Shown: positions 1-7,501 of the stretch, one piece after another | How positions within the stretch are numbered: position 1 is the first letter of the stretch | How the letters are laid out: every line of letters begins with the position of its first letter | DNA from: Longimicrobiales bacterium | Lineage (GTDB): Bacteria; Gemmatimonadota; Gemmatimonadetes; Longimicrobiales; Gaopeijiaceae | Reading direction: 5' to 3' | Length of the DNA stretch: 9,693 nucleotides | Assembly (NCBI GenBank): GCA_028280205.1 | Contig: JANQME010000145.1 | Span: 1 to 9,693, forward strand | Notes under the pieces: generated by a model | Told to the model about the DNA's origin: nothing | What the model saw: only the letters and a program-made list of their open reading frames with translations | Databases searched by the model: none | Translations under genes and position numbers: made by a program

Positions 1-1350
1 CGGCAGGAGGAGGCGCGAGGCGAGCCCCAGGAGGAGGAAGAATCCGCACAGGTCCGTGAGCGTGTGGACGAACACCGAGGAGGCGACGGACGGATCTACC
101 CCCATGCGATCGAGAGTTGCCGGCACGAAAGCACCCGCGAAGCCCGCCACGACCTGATTGCCCCACATGGCCAGCATCACGACGAGGCCCAGCCGGGGAT
201 CCCCGTTCACCACGAGGGCGAGCAGCGCGATACCGGCCCCGAGGACTCCTCCGATGACCAGCCCGATCAGGACCTCCTTCACGACGAAGCCGCGCGCACT
301 TCCGGTTCCCTCCATCGTCAACCGACGGATCGTGATCGCGAGCGACTGGGTGCCCGAGCTGCCGCCCATCGCCGCGATGATCGGGGCGAGGAAGGCCAGC
401 GTCAGCACCTGATCGATCACGTCCTCGAAGACGAGGATCACGGACGCGGCGGCGGAGGCCGTCAGGAGGTTCAGGGCGAGCCACGGGAGACGGGTGCGCA
501 CGGATGCGATCCAGTCGTGGCGCAACTCGTCGTCGTCGGTGACACCCGCCAGACGCAGGATGTCCTCGGTCTGCTCGGCCTCGATCACGTCGATGACGTC
601 GTCGAAGGTGATCCGGCCGAGCAGCACGCCCGCCGGAGTCACGACCGGAATCGACGCGAGGTTGTAGCGCGCGATCAGCCGGCCCACGCGCTCCTGGTCC
701 TCCTCGGGGCCGACCGTCGACACCGGCTCCTCGACCATCGACTCGATCGGGGAGCCCGGCTCCGCGATCACCAGGTCGTCGAGCCGGAGGGTGCCGAGCA
801 GGCGCCGGTCGCCGTCGACGACGAAGACGGTGTAGAAGTCCTCGACTTCCTGACCCTGTCGGCGCACCTCGTCGAGCGCCTCCTTCGCCGTGAGCGACCC
901 CTCGACGGCCACCAGATCCATGGTCATGCGACCGCCGGCGGTCTCCTCGTCGTACTGCATGAGCCCGATCAACTCGTCGGCCGTCCGGTCCGGCAGCGCC
1001 TCGAGGATCCTGCGCTGCTCGGGCGGACCCAGCTCGCTCATGAGGTCGGCCGCGTCGTCGTCGGCCAGCTCCTCGATGAGCTCCGCGCCCTTCCTCGGCT
1101 CCAGCGCGGCGAGGAGGATGCCGCGCTCCTCTCCCTCCTCCATCTCGGCGAGCGTCTCCGAGGCGAGCTCGACGGGCAGTGTCGAGAGCAGGGCGACCTG
1201 CCCATCCTCGCCGAGCGACTCGACCACGTCGGCCAGGTCCGAGGCGTGAAGCTCCGCCACCAGCGCTCCGGCGCGTTCCACCTGACCCTCTTTCAGGAGC
1301 GCTTCGATGCGCGCCTGCAGATCGAGGCTCTCGTCGGTGGGTGGGGACAT
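1..1350 (-). CDS. mgtE: Magnesium transporter MgtE (3' end at window edge)
   Basis: MgtE-family Mg2+ channel/transporter of the inner membrane, gated by cytoplasmic Mg2+. The reading frame has 450 codons and no stop before the left edge. MgtE proteins are about 450 residues, so the stop probably lies just outside. Visible in order: helical MgtE_N domain (about 20-130, acidic, with LADDDAADLMSEL), two CBS domains (about 140-195 and 204-260, with LLGTLRLDDL and LLGRITFDDVIDVIE), then a membrane part (about 285-450). The membrane part carries the conserved GGSSGTQSLAITIR at 329-342 and an Asp at 433 in HTLTDLCGFF, matching the pore Asp of the last helix in family members. Start chosen at ATG 1350-1348; the Shine-Dalgarno site is poor. 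The frame stays open upstream to the ybeY stop, so a longer N-terminus is possible, for example from a GTG at 1452. It follows ybeY after 140 nt. Identity is secure; the start is less so. Confidence 0.95.
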   Translation of the reverse strand, partial: MSPPTDESLDLQARIEALLKEGQVERAGALVAELHASDLADVVESLGEDGQVALLSTLPVELASETLAEMEEGEERGILLAALEPRKGAELIEELADDDAADLMSELGPPEQRRILEALPDRTADELIGLMQYDEETAGGRMTMDLVAVEGSLTAKEALDEVRRQGQEVEDFYTVFVVDGDRRLLGTLRLDDLVIAEPGSPIESMVEEPVSTVGPEEDQERVGRLIARYNLASIPVVTPAGVLLGRITFDDVIDVIEAEQTEDILRLAGVTDDDELRHDWIASVRTRLPWLALNLLTASAAASVILVFEDVIDQVLTLAFLAPIIAAMGGSSGTQSLAITIRRLTMEGTGSARGFVVKEVLIGLVIGGVLGAGIALLALVVNGDPRLGLVVMLAMWGNQVVAGFAGAFVPATLDRMGVDPSVASSVFVHTLTDLCGFFLLLGLASRLLLP

Positions 1351-1406
1351 GCGAGGAGCGCGGGGTGCGGCGGAGGCGCCGGCGCACCGGGTGCGCGTCG
1401 GCGAGC

Positions 1407-1435
1407 GGCGGGTCGGAAACCCGCCCGAGCGGGCG
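1407..1435 (-). promoter_or_regulatory. Two mutually exclusive hairpins upstream of mgtE
   Basis: In the 140-nt gap between ybeY and mgtE, the minus strand can form a 7-bp stem GGCGGGT / ACCCGCC (1425-1419 with 1413-1407, loop TTCCG). It can instead form a 5-bp stem CGCCC / GGGCG (1435-1431 with 1426-1422). Both use the same G-rich segment, so they cannot coexist. A third stem, GCGCAC / GTGCGC (1396-1391 with 1387-1382), lies closer to the start codon. No U-tract follows, so a classical intrinsic terminator is not supported. In DNA this GC-rich, short stems arise easily by chance. A regulatory role is only a possibility. Confidence 0.2.
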
Positions 1436-1490
1436 TCGGAAGATCCCCGCACCTCCAGCGCGGGGCAAGGCGACCACGGGCCGCGGGCGA

Positions 1491-1922
1491 TCAGCCCTCG
1501 CGGACCTCCCGCACGAGCTCCTCCTGGCGCCGGAACATCGGGCTCTGCAGCCGCTCCGGCCCGTCCGGATGGTCCCAGCCGAGCACGTGAAGCGTCCCGT
1601 GGACGACGAGCCGGACGAGCTCCTCCTCTAGCGTGACGCCGGCCTCGCGAGCCTGACGCTCGGCCTGCTCGATCCCCACGTAGACGTCGCCCAGCAGCGT
1701 GTCGTTCTCGCCGAGGGAGAAGGCCAAGACATCGGTCGATCGGTCGTGCCCCAGGTATCCGCGATTCAGCTCCTGCATCGCGACGTCGGCCAGCAAGGTC
1801 ACGGAGAGCTCGCCTGCCCCGACACCCTCGGCGAGTGCCGTGTGCTCCGCTGCACGGCGCAGCGCGTCGGCGTCGGCCCGACCGTGCTCCACGTTGACGG
1901 TCACGTCGACGCCGCGGGCCAC
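1491..1922 (-). CDS. ybeY: Endoribonuclease YbeY (rRNA maturation factor)
   Basis: Zinc-dependent single-strand endoribonuclease of the UPF0054 family, acting in the cytoplasm in 16S rRNA 3'-end maturation and 70S ribosome quality control. The 143-residue length suits the family (about 150). The diagnostic metal motif near the C-terminus, VHGTLHVLGWDH, supplies the three His ligands in the H-x3-H-x5-H pattern. The upstream LNRGYLGHDRSTDVLAF segment matches the family's N-x3-R-x3-x-TDVLSF signature. The start is GTG at 1922-1920, one base after the pgpH stop (TGAGGTG). A GGAG lies 8 nt upstream, inside the end of pgpH, so translational coupling is likely. The stop is TGA at 1493-1491. It sits downstream of phoH, its usual genomic and physical partner. 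Confidence 0.96.
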   Translation of the reverse strand: MARGVDVTVNVEHGRADADALRRAAEHTALAEGVGAGELSVTLLADVAMQELNRGYLGHDRSTDVLAFSLGENDTLLGDVYVGIEQAERQAREAGVTLEEELVRLVVHGTLHVLGWDHPDGPERLQSPMFRRQEELVREVREG

Positions 1923-1923
1923 C

Positions 1924-4224
1924 TCACTCGCTCCGGCGCTCTCCCGCGACCGCGGGCTCTTCCCCGGCCTTCGCCGATGGAGCGTCTTCGTCGTCCCCGT
2001 CCTCGTCCTTCTGCGTGAGGTGGCGGGTCTCCGGGTACTCGATTCGACGGTGTACGACGCCGCCGAGGATCTTCACGAACTGATCCTTGACCCGGGCGAT
2101 CTCGCCCAGGGTGAGCGGGGCTTCGTCGAGCTGGCCGTCGGCCAGCTTGCTCTCCACCACCGAGTCGATCAGTTGGCGCACCCGTTCCGGGGTCGGATCG
2201 CTCATGGCGCGCGTGGCGGACTCGCACGAATCGGCCAGCATCACGATCGCGGTCTCCTTCGACTGGGGCTTCGGGCCCGGGTACGAGAAGCGAGCGGGGT
2301 CCACCTCGTCGCCCGACTCCTCGCGTGCCTTCTGATAGAAGAAGCCGATGCGCTGCGTACCGTGGTGCTGCCAGATGAAGTCGATCACGATCTTCGGCAC
2401 GTTCCCGTCCTCCGCGAGGCGGGCCCCCTCGGTCACGTGTTCGCGCACGATCGCCGCCGACGTCTCGGGTTTGAGCTTGTCGTGCGGGTTCCGGCCCTCC
2501 GGCTGGTTCTCCACGAAGTAGTGCGGCTTGAGCGTCTTGCCGATGTCGTGGTAGAGAACCCCGACCCGGCACAGCAGGGAGTTCGCGCCGACATGCGCGG
2601 CCGCGGCCTCCGCGAGGTTCGCCGCGTTGATCGAGTGGGCGTAGGTGCCCGGCGCCTCCAGCGAGAGACGGCGCAGCAGCGGGCGCGTGGGGTCCGCCCA
2701 CTCCAGAAGCGTCTGATCCGTGGTGATCCCCGTGAAGAGCTCGAAGACCCAGAGGAAGCCGACCGCGAGAAGCGCCGAGACGGTCGCATTGCCCACGATC
2801 GCGACGGAGGACTGCGCGAAGCCGAGCAGCGGCTCCGCCCGTGCCAGGCTCCACGCGAACGAAACGAGCGTCGCCGTGCCCGCGATGATCGCGATCGAGA
2901 CCCACGTCTCGGAGCGACGGCGCACGGCGCGGACGCTCATCGCCGCCGCCGCACCGCCACCCATCACGACCAGGACGGTCCCGTACGACGCGGCGAACGG
3001 CGCGAGCGTCCCGGTGAGCACCGCGAGGATGAGCACAAGCAGGAGCGACATGCGCGTGTCCCACAGCACGGCGATCGGGAGCGCGACGAAAGCGATCGGA
3101 AGCCACTCGGGGGGCAGGTTGGCCCGCACGATCCCGAACGCCGCGAGGAAGTACGTCGCGGTCAGCAGCGCGATGAGGAGAAGCCAGCGGAAGTTGGCGT
3201 AGACCCGGGGTCGGCTGAAGTAGAGGAGGAGCCCGAAGATGCCGAGGAGCATGAAGGTCAGGAGCGCCGAGCCGAGCAGGGTGGCGCCCATCGGATCCTC
3301 CGACTCGAGCATGCCGGCCTCGCGCAGCGCGTTCGCGTACGCGTCCAGTCGTTCGAGCGTCTCCGGGCCGATCGGGTCCGCCTCGCGTACGATCGCCTCG
3401 CCCTGCAGGACGTCGGCCTTCGTCAGCGGGACCGAGCTGCGTGCCGCGTTTCGATCCACCTCGGTCGCCACGATGTTCGGGACGAGGCTGTACTCGAGGT
3501 GGAAGATCAGGATCATGCGCAGCAGATCCTGGGCGTCGGGCGGGAAGGCGGGTGGCAGGTAGAGGACGGACTGGGCGTAGAAGTCGCGCGAGGTGATGAG
3601 CTCGTCCACGCCGCGGGTCCGCTCCGGCCGATCCGGCGCCCGTACGTAGATCTGCTCGGTGGTGATCCGGTTCAGCTCGGCCGGATCCAGCATGCCCCGA
3701 GGAATGATCTCCCGTGCAGCCGTCTGTGCAGCCGTCCGCAATGCGGCCCGGCGCGGGTCGGCGAGCACGAACTCCATCTGCGACGGCTGCGCCGTGACCC
3801 GGGAGGTCGCGAGGATCCGGCCCACCTCCAGCGTGTCGCCACGCGCGACCGCCGAATCCAGACGGTCGAAGAAGCGGCCCAGCCGCGCCGCGACCGAGTC
3901 GCCGGCGGCGACCCGCTCGTCGAAGGTGGGCGGTACCGCCTCGGCCGCCTCACGACGCTCCCGCTCCAGCTCGCCGCCTGTCTTGGGGACGGAGAACGGG
4001 ATCTCGGCGATGACGTCCTCGGGCGCCACCATCCCCTCTTCGTACGGTGTGACGCGCAGCGACTCGATCGGCGGGAAGAGCACGGTGACCAGCACGGCGA
4101 GGAGCGCAACGAGCAGGATACGCGCGCTGTGGTGGCGGAACTGGTCGGCCGCAGACGGGCCCGGATCGCCGGAGAGGCGACGGAAGACGGAGTCGCCGCC
4201 CCGTTCCCCGGATCGGCCGCTCAC
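1924..4224 (-). CDS. pgpH: 7TM-HD family phosphodiesterase (PgpH-type, c-di-AMP hydrolase)
   Basis: Membrane-bound HD-domain phosphodiesterase of 766 residues with full 7TMR-HD architecture. A short basic N-terminus is followed by TM1 (about 34-52). An extracytoplasmic 7TMR-HDED domain (about 55-305) includes the typical YEEGMVAPEDVIAEIPFSV start. About seven helices lie between 314 and 498, then a cytoplasmic HD domain (about 520-735). Metal-ligand candidates are H530 (YAHS), H559-D560 (LYHDIGK), H596 (REHV), H620-H621 (WQHHGT) and D665 (LADSCE). This is the full set expected of an active enzyme. Characterised relatives in Listeria hydrolyse c-di-AMP to pApA; that activity here is inferred from the family. 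The start is GTG at 4224-4222, overlapping the phoH stop as GTGA, with AAGGAG 10 nt upstream. An acidic, charged tail (about 738-766) extends past the HD domain. The cyclase that would make c-di-AMP is not in this window. Confidence 0.93.
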   Translation of the reverse strand: MSGRSGERGGDSVFRRLSGDPGPSAADQFRHHSARILLVALLAVLVTVLFPPIESLRVTPYEEGMVAPEDVIAEIPFSVPKTGGELERERREAAEAVPPTFDERVAAGDSVAARLGRFFDRLDSAVARGDTLEVGRILATSRVTAQPSQMEFVLADPRRAALRTAAQTAAREIIPRGMLDPAELNRITTEQIYVRAPDRPERTRGVDELITSRDFYAQSVLYLPPAFPPDAQDLLRMILIFHLEYSLVPNIVATEVDRNAARSSVPLTKADVLQGEAIVREADPIGPETLERLDAYANALREAGMLESEDPMGATLLGSALLTFMLLGIFGLLLYFSRPRVYANFRWLLLIALLTATYFLAAFGIVRANLPPEWLPIAFVALPIAVLWDTRMSLLLVLILAVLTGTLAPFAASYGTVLVVMGGGAAAAMSVRAVRRRSETWVSIAIIAGTATLVSFAWSLARAEPLLGFAQSSVAIVGNATVSALLAVGFLWVFELFTGITTDQTLLEWADPTRPLLRRLSLEAPGTYAHSINAANLAEAAAAHVGANSLLCRVGVLYHDIGKTLKPHYFVENQPEGRNPHDKLKPETSAAIVREHVTEGARLAEDGNVPKIVIDFIWQHHGTQRIGFFYQKAREESGDEVDPARFSYPGPKPQSKETAIVMLADSCESATRAMSDPTPERVRQLIDSVVESKLADGQLDEAPLTLGEIARVKDQFVKILGGVVHRRIEYPETRHLTQKDEDGDDEDAPSAKAGEEPAVAGERRSE

Positions 4225-5207
4225 GCCTCGACGTCTCCTTCGCCGCCTTCGCGCGCGTAGGCGCGAATGATGTCCTTCACGAGGCGGTGTCGAATGACGT
4301 CCTTGGCGTCGAGGTAGACGACCTCGATGCCGTCGATCGCACCCAGGATGACTTCGACCTCGAGGAGGCCCGAGTCGACCGGGTTCGGGAGGTCGATCTG
4401 TGTCTTGTCACCCGTGATGACGACCCTCGAGTTCAGGCCCAGACGGGTCAGGAACATCTTCATCTGGGCGCGCGTCGCGTTCTGCGCCTCGTCGAGGATG
4501 ACGAAGGCGTCGGACAGCGTACGTCCGCGCATGTAGGCGAGGGGCGCGATCTCGATCGTCGAGTCTTCCAGGGCACGCTGAACCCGCTCGTGCGGCATCA
4601 TGTCCTCGAGCGCGTCGTAGAGCGGGCGCAGGTACGGATCGACCTTCTCCTGGAGATCACCCGGAAGGAATCCCAGGTTCTCGCCCGCCTCGACCGCGGG
4701 ACGCGCCAGGATGATCCGCTTCACGCGCTTCTTGTAGAGGGCGTCGACCGCCGCAGCGACCGCCAGGTACGTCTTCCCCGTCCCCGCCGGCCCGATGCCG
4801 ATCACGATGTCGTTCGTGCGGATCGCGTGGACGTACGTGCGCTGCCCGTCCGACTTGGGCACGATGACGCGGCGCGAGCCCGGAAGGGCGATGCGCACCT
4901 CGTCGTCGGGGTGAACGATCCCGTCCTCCCCGAGCGCGTCCACACCATCCGCGAAGCGCGCGATGTCCGAGGTGTCGAACGGCGCGCGCAGCCGCGCGAG
5001 TTCGATCATGTGCTGGACGACCGGGACGGCGCGCTCGACGCCGGGCACGTCACCCTTCAGGACGAGCTGGTTGCCGCGGAGCACCACGCGCACCGCGAAG
5101 AGGCGACTCACCTCGTGCATGTTGCGGTCGTTGACGCCCGCGAGCATCAGCGGGTCCGCGCCTTCGGTGTCGAGCCGATGCTCGACCATGGTGTCGCCCT
5201 TCGTCAC
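4221..5207 (-). CDS. phoH: PhoH-like ATPase (YbeZ family)
   Basis: Cytoplasmic P-loop NTPase of the PhoH/YbeZ family, 328 residues, close to family length. It carries Walker A GPAGTGKT at 139-146, Walker B VILDEAQNAT starting at 236, the conserved LARPAVEAGENLGFLPGD segment (about 167-184), VITGDKTQIDLP (263-274) and a C-terminal RHRLVKDIIRAY. A small N-terminal domain (about 15-100) precedes the NTPase core. The family is linked to RNA metabolism and works with YbeY, encoded two genes downstream; the exact reaction is not settled for most members. The start is GTG at 5207-5205, preceded by GGGAG with 5-nt spacing. An in-frame ATG six codons later (5189-5187) with AAGGG 7 nt ahead is a credible alternative. 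It begins 18 nt after the aspS stop and overlaps the pgpH start by 4 nt. Confidence 0.95.
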   Translation of the reverse strand: MTKGDTMVEHRLDTEGADPLMLAGVNDRNMHEVSRLFAVRVVLRGNQLVLKGDVPGVERAVPVVQHMIELARLRAPFDTSDIARFADGVDALGEDGIVHPDDEVRIALPGSRRVIVPKSDGQRTYVHAIRTNDIVIGIGPAGTGKTYLAVAAAVDALYKKRVKRIILARPAVEAGENLGFLPGDLQEKVDPYLRPLYDALEDMMPHERVQRALEDSTIEIAPLAYMRGRTLSDAFVILDEAQNATRAQMKMFLTRLGLNSRVVITGDKTQIDLPNPVDSGLLEVEVILGAIDGIEVVYLDAKDVIRHRLVKDIIRAYAREGGEGDVEA

Positions 5208-5212
5208 GCAAA

Positions 5213-5217
5213 CTCCC
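5213..5217 (-). promoter_or_regulatory. Ribosome binding site supporting the GTG start of phoH
   Basis: GGGAG on the minus strand, 5 nt before the GTG at 5207. It lies in the 18-nt gap after the aspS stop codon and favours the GTG over the internal ATG at 5189, which has only a weaker AAGGG at 5201-5197. Confidence 0.5.
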
Positions 5218-5225
5218 GGGAGCCG

Positions 5226-7031
5226 TCAGGCACCCTCTTCGCCCCGCCCCGCAGGACCGTCCCGCAGCCAGAGCCCGAGCGCGTCGAGATCCTCTGCGGC
5301 GACCGGCGTCGGTGCACCTTCGTACAGCGCTCGTGCCGCCGTGGTCTTCGGGAAGGCGATCACGTCGCGGAGGCTCGGCGAGCCCGTGAAACGCTGAACG
5401 ATACGGTCCATACCCAGCGCGATGCCACCGTGCGGTGGCGCGCCGGCGGCCAGCGCGTTCAGCAGGAACCCGAACTTCTCCTCGATCTCCTCGTCGGTCA
5501 GTCCGAGTGCACGCAGCACCCGACGCTGCAGCTCCGGCTCGTGGATCCGGATGCTCCCCGACCCGAACTCGGTCCCGTTGTACACCAGATCGTACGCGGT
5601 GCCTCGCACGCGCACCGGATCGCTCTCGAGCAGGTCGACATCGTCGGGGTGGGGCATCACGAAGGGGTGGTGGCTGGCATACAACACCCCGTGCTCTTCC
5701 TCGAACACCGGGAAGTCGGTGACCCAGAGCCATGCGTGCTCCCGGACCCTGGGCAGCTCGGCCACCCGTGCGGCCGCGTCGCGAACCGCCGCCAGCACCG
5801 GCGAGGTGAGCCGGTCGGGCCCCGCGGCCACGAGCGCGAGGTCCCCTACGCCGAGGCCCATCGCGGCGGCGTGCTCCGGCTCCAGGAACTTCCCGAGCGG
5901 GCCCGACGTGCCGTCGTCGCCGTGCTTCGCCCAGAGCAGACCCGGCGCTCCGGCGGCCTTGGCCACCCCCTCCAGGGCCTCGATCTCCCTTCGCGAGAGG
6001 CGCGCGCCGCCCTCGATGCGGAGACCCCGCACCCGGCCTCCCGCCTCCACCTCGGACCGGATGATGCGGAATTCGACTCCGGCCGTCGCCTCCGTCCAAT
6101 CGTCGATCGGAAGCTCGAAGCGGAGATCGGGTCGGTCGGAGCCGTACCGCTCCATCGCTTCGGCCCAGGTGAGCCGCGGAAACGGGACCGGCGCGTCGAC
6201 GCCGGCGACGTCGGAGAGCGAGGCCGCGAGTCCCGTGATCCAGACCAGGACGTCCTCGACCTCGACGAACGACGCCTCCACGTCGATCTGGGTGAACTCC
6301 GGCTGCCGGTCGGCCCTCAGATCCTCGTCACGGAAGCAGCGCGCGATCTGGAAGTAGCGGTCGAAGCCGGCCACCATGAGGATCTGCTTGTAGATCTGCG
6401 GGCTCTGGGGGAGCGCGTAGAACTCGCCCTTGTGCACGCGGCTCGGCACGAGGTAGTCGCGCGCCCCCTCGGGCGTCGCCTTCGTGAGGATCGGGGTCTC
6501 GATCTCCAGGAAGCCGTGCCGGTCCAGGTAGTTCCGGACCTCGAGCACGAGCCGGTGCCGAAGCGCCAGATTGCTCTGCAGCTCGGAGCGCCGGAGGTCG
6601 AGGACCCGGTGTTGCAGACGAAGCTCCTCGGCCGGAAGCTCGTCCTCGGGCGCCCGGTAGACCGGGATCTCGGGAGTACGCGCGTCCGCGAGCGGCGTCA
6701 GGCGGGTCACGCGGAACTCGACGTCGCCCGTGGCCATGTCGTCCTTGCGCGCCCCGTCCGGGCGAAGGGCCACCTCTCCCTCGACCAGGATCACGTCCTC
6801 GTGGCCGATTCCGCGGGCGGCGTCGAGCGACTCGGCCTCGGTCCAGTCCGGCCCGAACGAGGCCTGGACGAGGCCGGAGCGGTCCCGAAGGTCCACGAAG
6901 AGCAGGCCCCCGAGGTCACGTCGGCGATGCACCCATCCGGCCAGACGCTCGGTCGCACCGGCGTCCTCGCGACGCAGGCCTCCGATCATCCGCGTGCGCA
7001 GTCCGGTCTTCTCGATGTCGATGGACGCCAT
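5226..7031 (-). CDS. aspS: Aspartate-tRNA ligase (bacterial type, with GAD domain)
   Basis: Class II aminoacyl-tRNA synthetase that attaches Asp to tRNA in the cytoplasm; 601 residues, close to E. coli AspRS (590). Visible in order: N-terminal OB-fold anticodon-binding domain (about 1-115, with GWVHRRRDLGGLLFVDLRDR), catalytic core with HRVLDLRRSELQ and ATPEGARDYLVPSRVHKGEF, class II motif 2 (RCFRDEDLRADRQPEFTQID, about 231-250), a GAD insertion (roughly 290-420), and motif 3 (GIALGMDRI, about 536-544). After HRRRD there is Leu40, as in discriminating E. coli-type enzymes. The RPDGAR loop has Gly93, where E. coli has Lys, so tRNA discrimination cannot be read from these residues alone. The ATG at 7031 overlaps the upstream vanZ-like stop by one base (TGATG). 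A strong Shine-Dalgarno GGAGGA (7046-7041) lies 9 nt upstream. Confidence 0.98.
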   Translation of the reverse strand: MASIDIEKTGLRTRMIGGLRREDAGATERLAGWVHRRRDLGGLLFVDLRDRSGLVQASFGPDWTEAESLDAARGIGHEDVILVEGEVALRPDGARKDDMATGDVEFRVTRLTPLADARTPEIPVYRAPEDELPAEELRLQHRVLDLRRSELQSNLALRHRLVLEVRNYLDRHGFLEIETPILTKATPEGARDYLVPSRVHKGEFYALPQSPQIYKQILMVAGFDRYFQIARCFRDEDLRADRQPEFTQIDVEASFVEVEDVLVWITGLAASLSDVAGVDAPVPFPRLTWAEAMERYGSDRPDLRFELPIDDWTEATAGVEFRIIRSEVEAGGRVRGLRIEGGARLSRREIEALEGVAKAAGAPGLLWAKHGDDGTSGPLGKFLEPEHAAAMGLGVGDLALVAAGPDRLTSPVLAAVRDAAARVAELPRVREHAWLWVTDFPVFEEEHGVLYASHHPFVMPHPDDVDLLESDPVRVRGTAYDLVYNGTEFGSGSIRIHEPELQRRVLRALGLTDEEIEEKFGFLLNALAAGAPPHGGIALGMDRIVQRFTGSPSLRDVIAFPKTTAARALYEGAPTPVAAEDLDALGLWLRDGPAGRGEEGA

Positions 7032-7408
7032 CAGGCGGCTTCCTCCGGTTCGTTCGCCGGTCGGTTCGGCTCCCGGACGGCGAGGATGAGGGCGTATCCG
7101 GTCACGAGGCCCACGAGGTCGGCCACCCAGTCGGCCACGTCCGGTGAGCGCCCGGGCACGAACGCCTGGTGCATCTCGTCCGTCACGCCGTAGAGCGCTC
7201 CCACGGCCAGAAGCAGGAGGTGGGGAACGGGGGAGCGGAGCCGGCCGAACGCGAGCAGCGCCCCGAGAACGCCGTAGAGCAGGAAGTGGCCGAGCTTGTC
7301 ACCGTACGGGATGCGCGAAGGTCCGGGAACGTCGGGCAGGGCGCTCAGCACGAAGAGGAGGAGCGCCCAGCCCACAGCGGGCCCCCATGTGCGGAGTCGG
7401 TTCGACAA
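7031..7408 (-). CDS. VanZ-like small membrane protein
   Basis: Small integral membrane protein of the VanZ-like family. From the start proposed here it is 125 residues with about four hydrophobic segments (about 11-25, 39-56, 60-76 and 94-112). Family hallmarks are the DKLGHFLLYGVLG segment (37-49) and YGVTDEMHQAFVPGRSPDVAD (about 73-93), with the conserved DExHQ and the following Asp. VanZ proteins are named for teicoplanin resistance in one enterococcal cluster, but most chromosomal relatives have no known function and no resistance role is claimed here. The frame is open to an ATG-like start at 7576, but that would run into the divergent rlmN gene. A TTG at 7408-7406 gives the usual length and leaves a promoter region free; a GTG at 7375 is another option. 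No start has a good Shine-Dalgarno site. It is the first gene of the string leading into aspS. Confidence 0.8.
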   Translation of the reverse strand: MSNRLRTWGPAVGWALLLFVLSALPDVPGPSRIPYGDKLGHFLLYGVLGALLAFGRLRSPVPHLLLLAVGALYGVTDEMHQAFVPGRSPDVADWVADLVGLVTGYALILAVREPNRPANEPEEAA

Positions 7409-7448
7409 GCTTCGAGGTCGTGGGGTCGTGGGCCGAACCGCGTATGGC

Positions 7449-7477
7449 TTCGAAGCCCATGAAGCGGCGGCTAAGTT
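7449..7477 (+). promoter_or_regulatory. Weak candidate promoter for rlmN
   Basis: On the plus strand, TTCGAA (7449-7454), a 17-nt spacer and TAAGTT (7472-7477) form a weak sigma-70-like pair. It would start transcription about 23 nt before the rlmN ATG. The -10 element occupies almost the same bases as the -10 of the opposite-strand promoter. The -35 matches poorly, so the call rests mainly on position and AT content. Confidence 0.25.
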
Positions 7478-7501
7478 AAACGGCTCCGAAAACCGGTTCA
7501 A
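7473..7501 (-). promoter_or_regulatory. Candidate sigma-70-like promoter for the vanZ-aspS-phoH-pgpH-ybeY string
   Basis: On the minus strand, TTGAAC (7501-7496) is followed after exactly 17 nt by TAACTT (7478-7473). TTGAAC matches TTGACA at 4 of 6 positions, and TAACTT matches TATAAT at 3 of 6, including the key first, second and last bases. This is the only clearly AT-enriched patch in the surrounding sequence and sits in the divergent gap. Transcription would begin near 7466, about 58 nt before the proposed TTG of the vanZ-like gene. The match is modest, and promoter preferences in this lineage may differ. Confidence 0.4.

Noticed and set aside
1382..1435. Hairpins after ybeY considered as an intrinsic terminator.
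   Set aside because: No run of U follows any of the stems on the minus strand, and short GC stems are expected by chance here.
64..1590. A 508-codon plus-strand open frame opposite mgtE.
   Set aside because: The minus strand encodes a full MgtE with all domains; the plus-strand product is Arg/Asp/His-rich and resembles nothing.
1901..3106. A 401-codon minus-strand frame inside pgpH, considered as evidence of a frameshift.
   Set aside because: The pgpH frame is continuous from TM1 to the end of the HD domain with no break, so the alternative frame is not a displaced part of the gene.
1699..4260. An 853-codon plus-strand open frame opposite ybeY and pgpH.
   Set aside because: Low-complexity charged composition, no domain, fully antisense to conserved genes; a GC-driven shadow.
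4287..7193. A 968-codon plus-strand open frame opposite phoH and aspS.
   Set aside because: Its translation is dominated by R, H, D, V and L with no recognisable domain. It is antisense to two clear genes, and in GC-rich DNA stop codons are rare in this frame.
7031..7408. Possibility that the vanZ-like gene marks glycopeptide resistance.
   Set aside because: No vanH, vanA, vanX or vanRS genes are near it; VanZ-fold proteins are common with unrelated or unknown roles.
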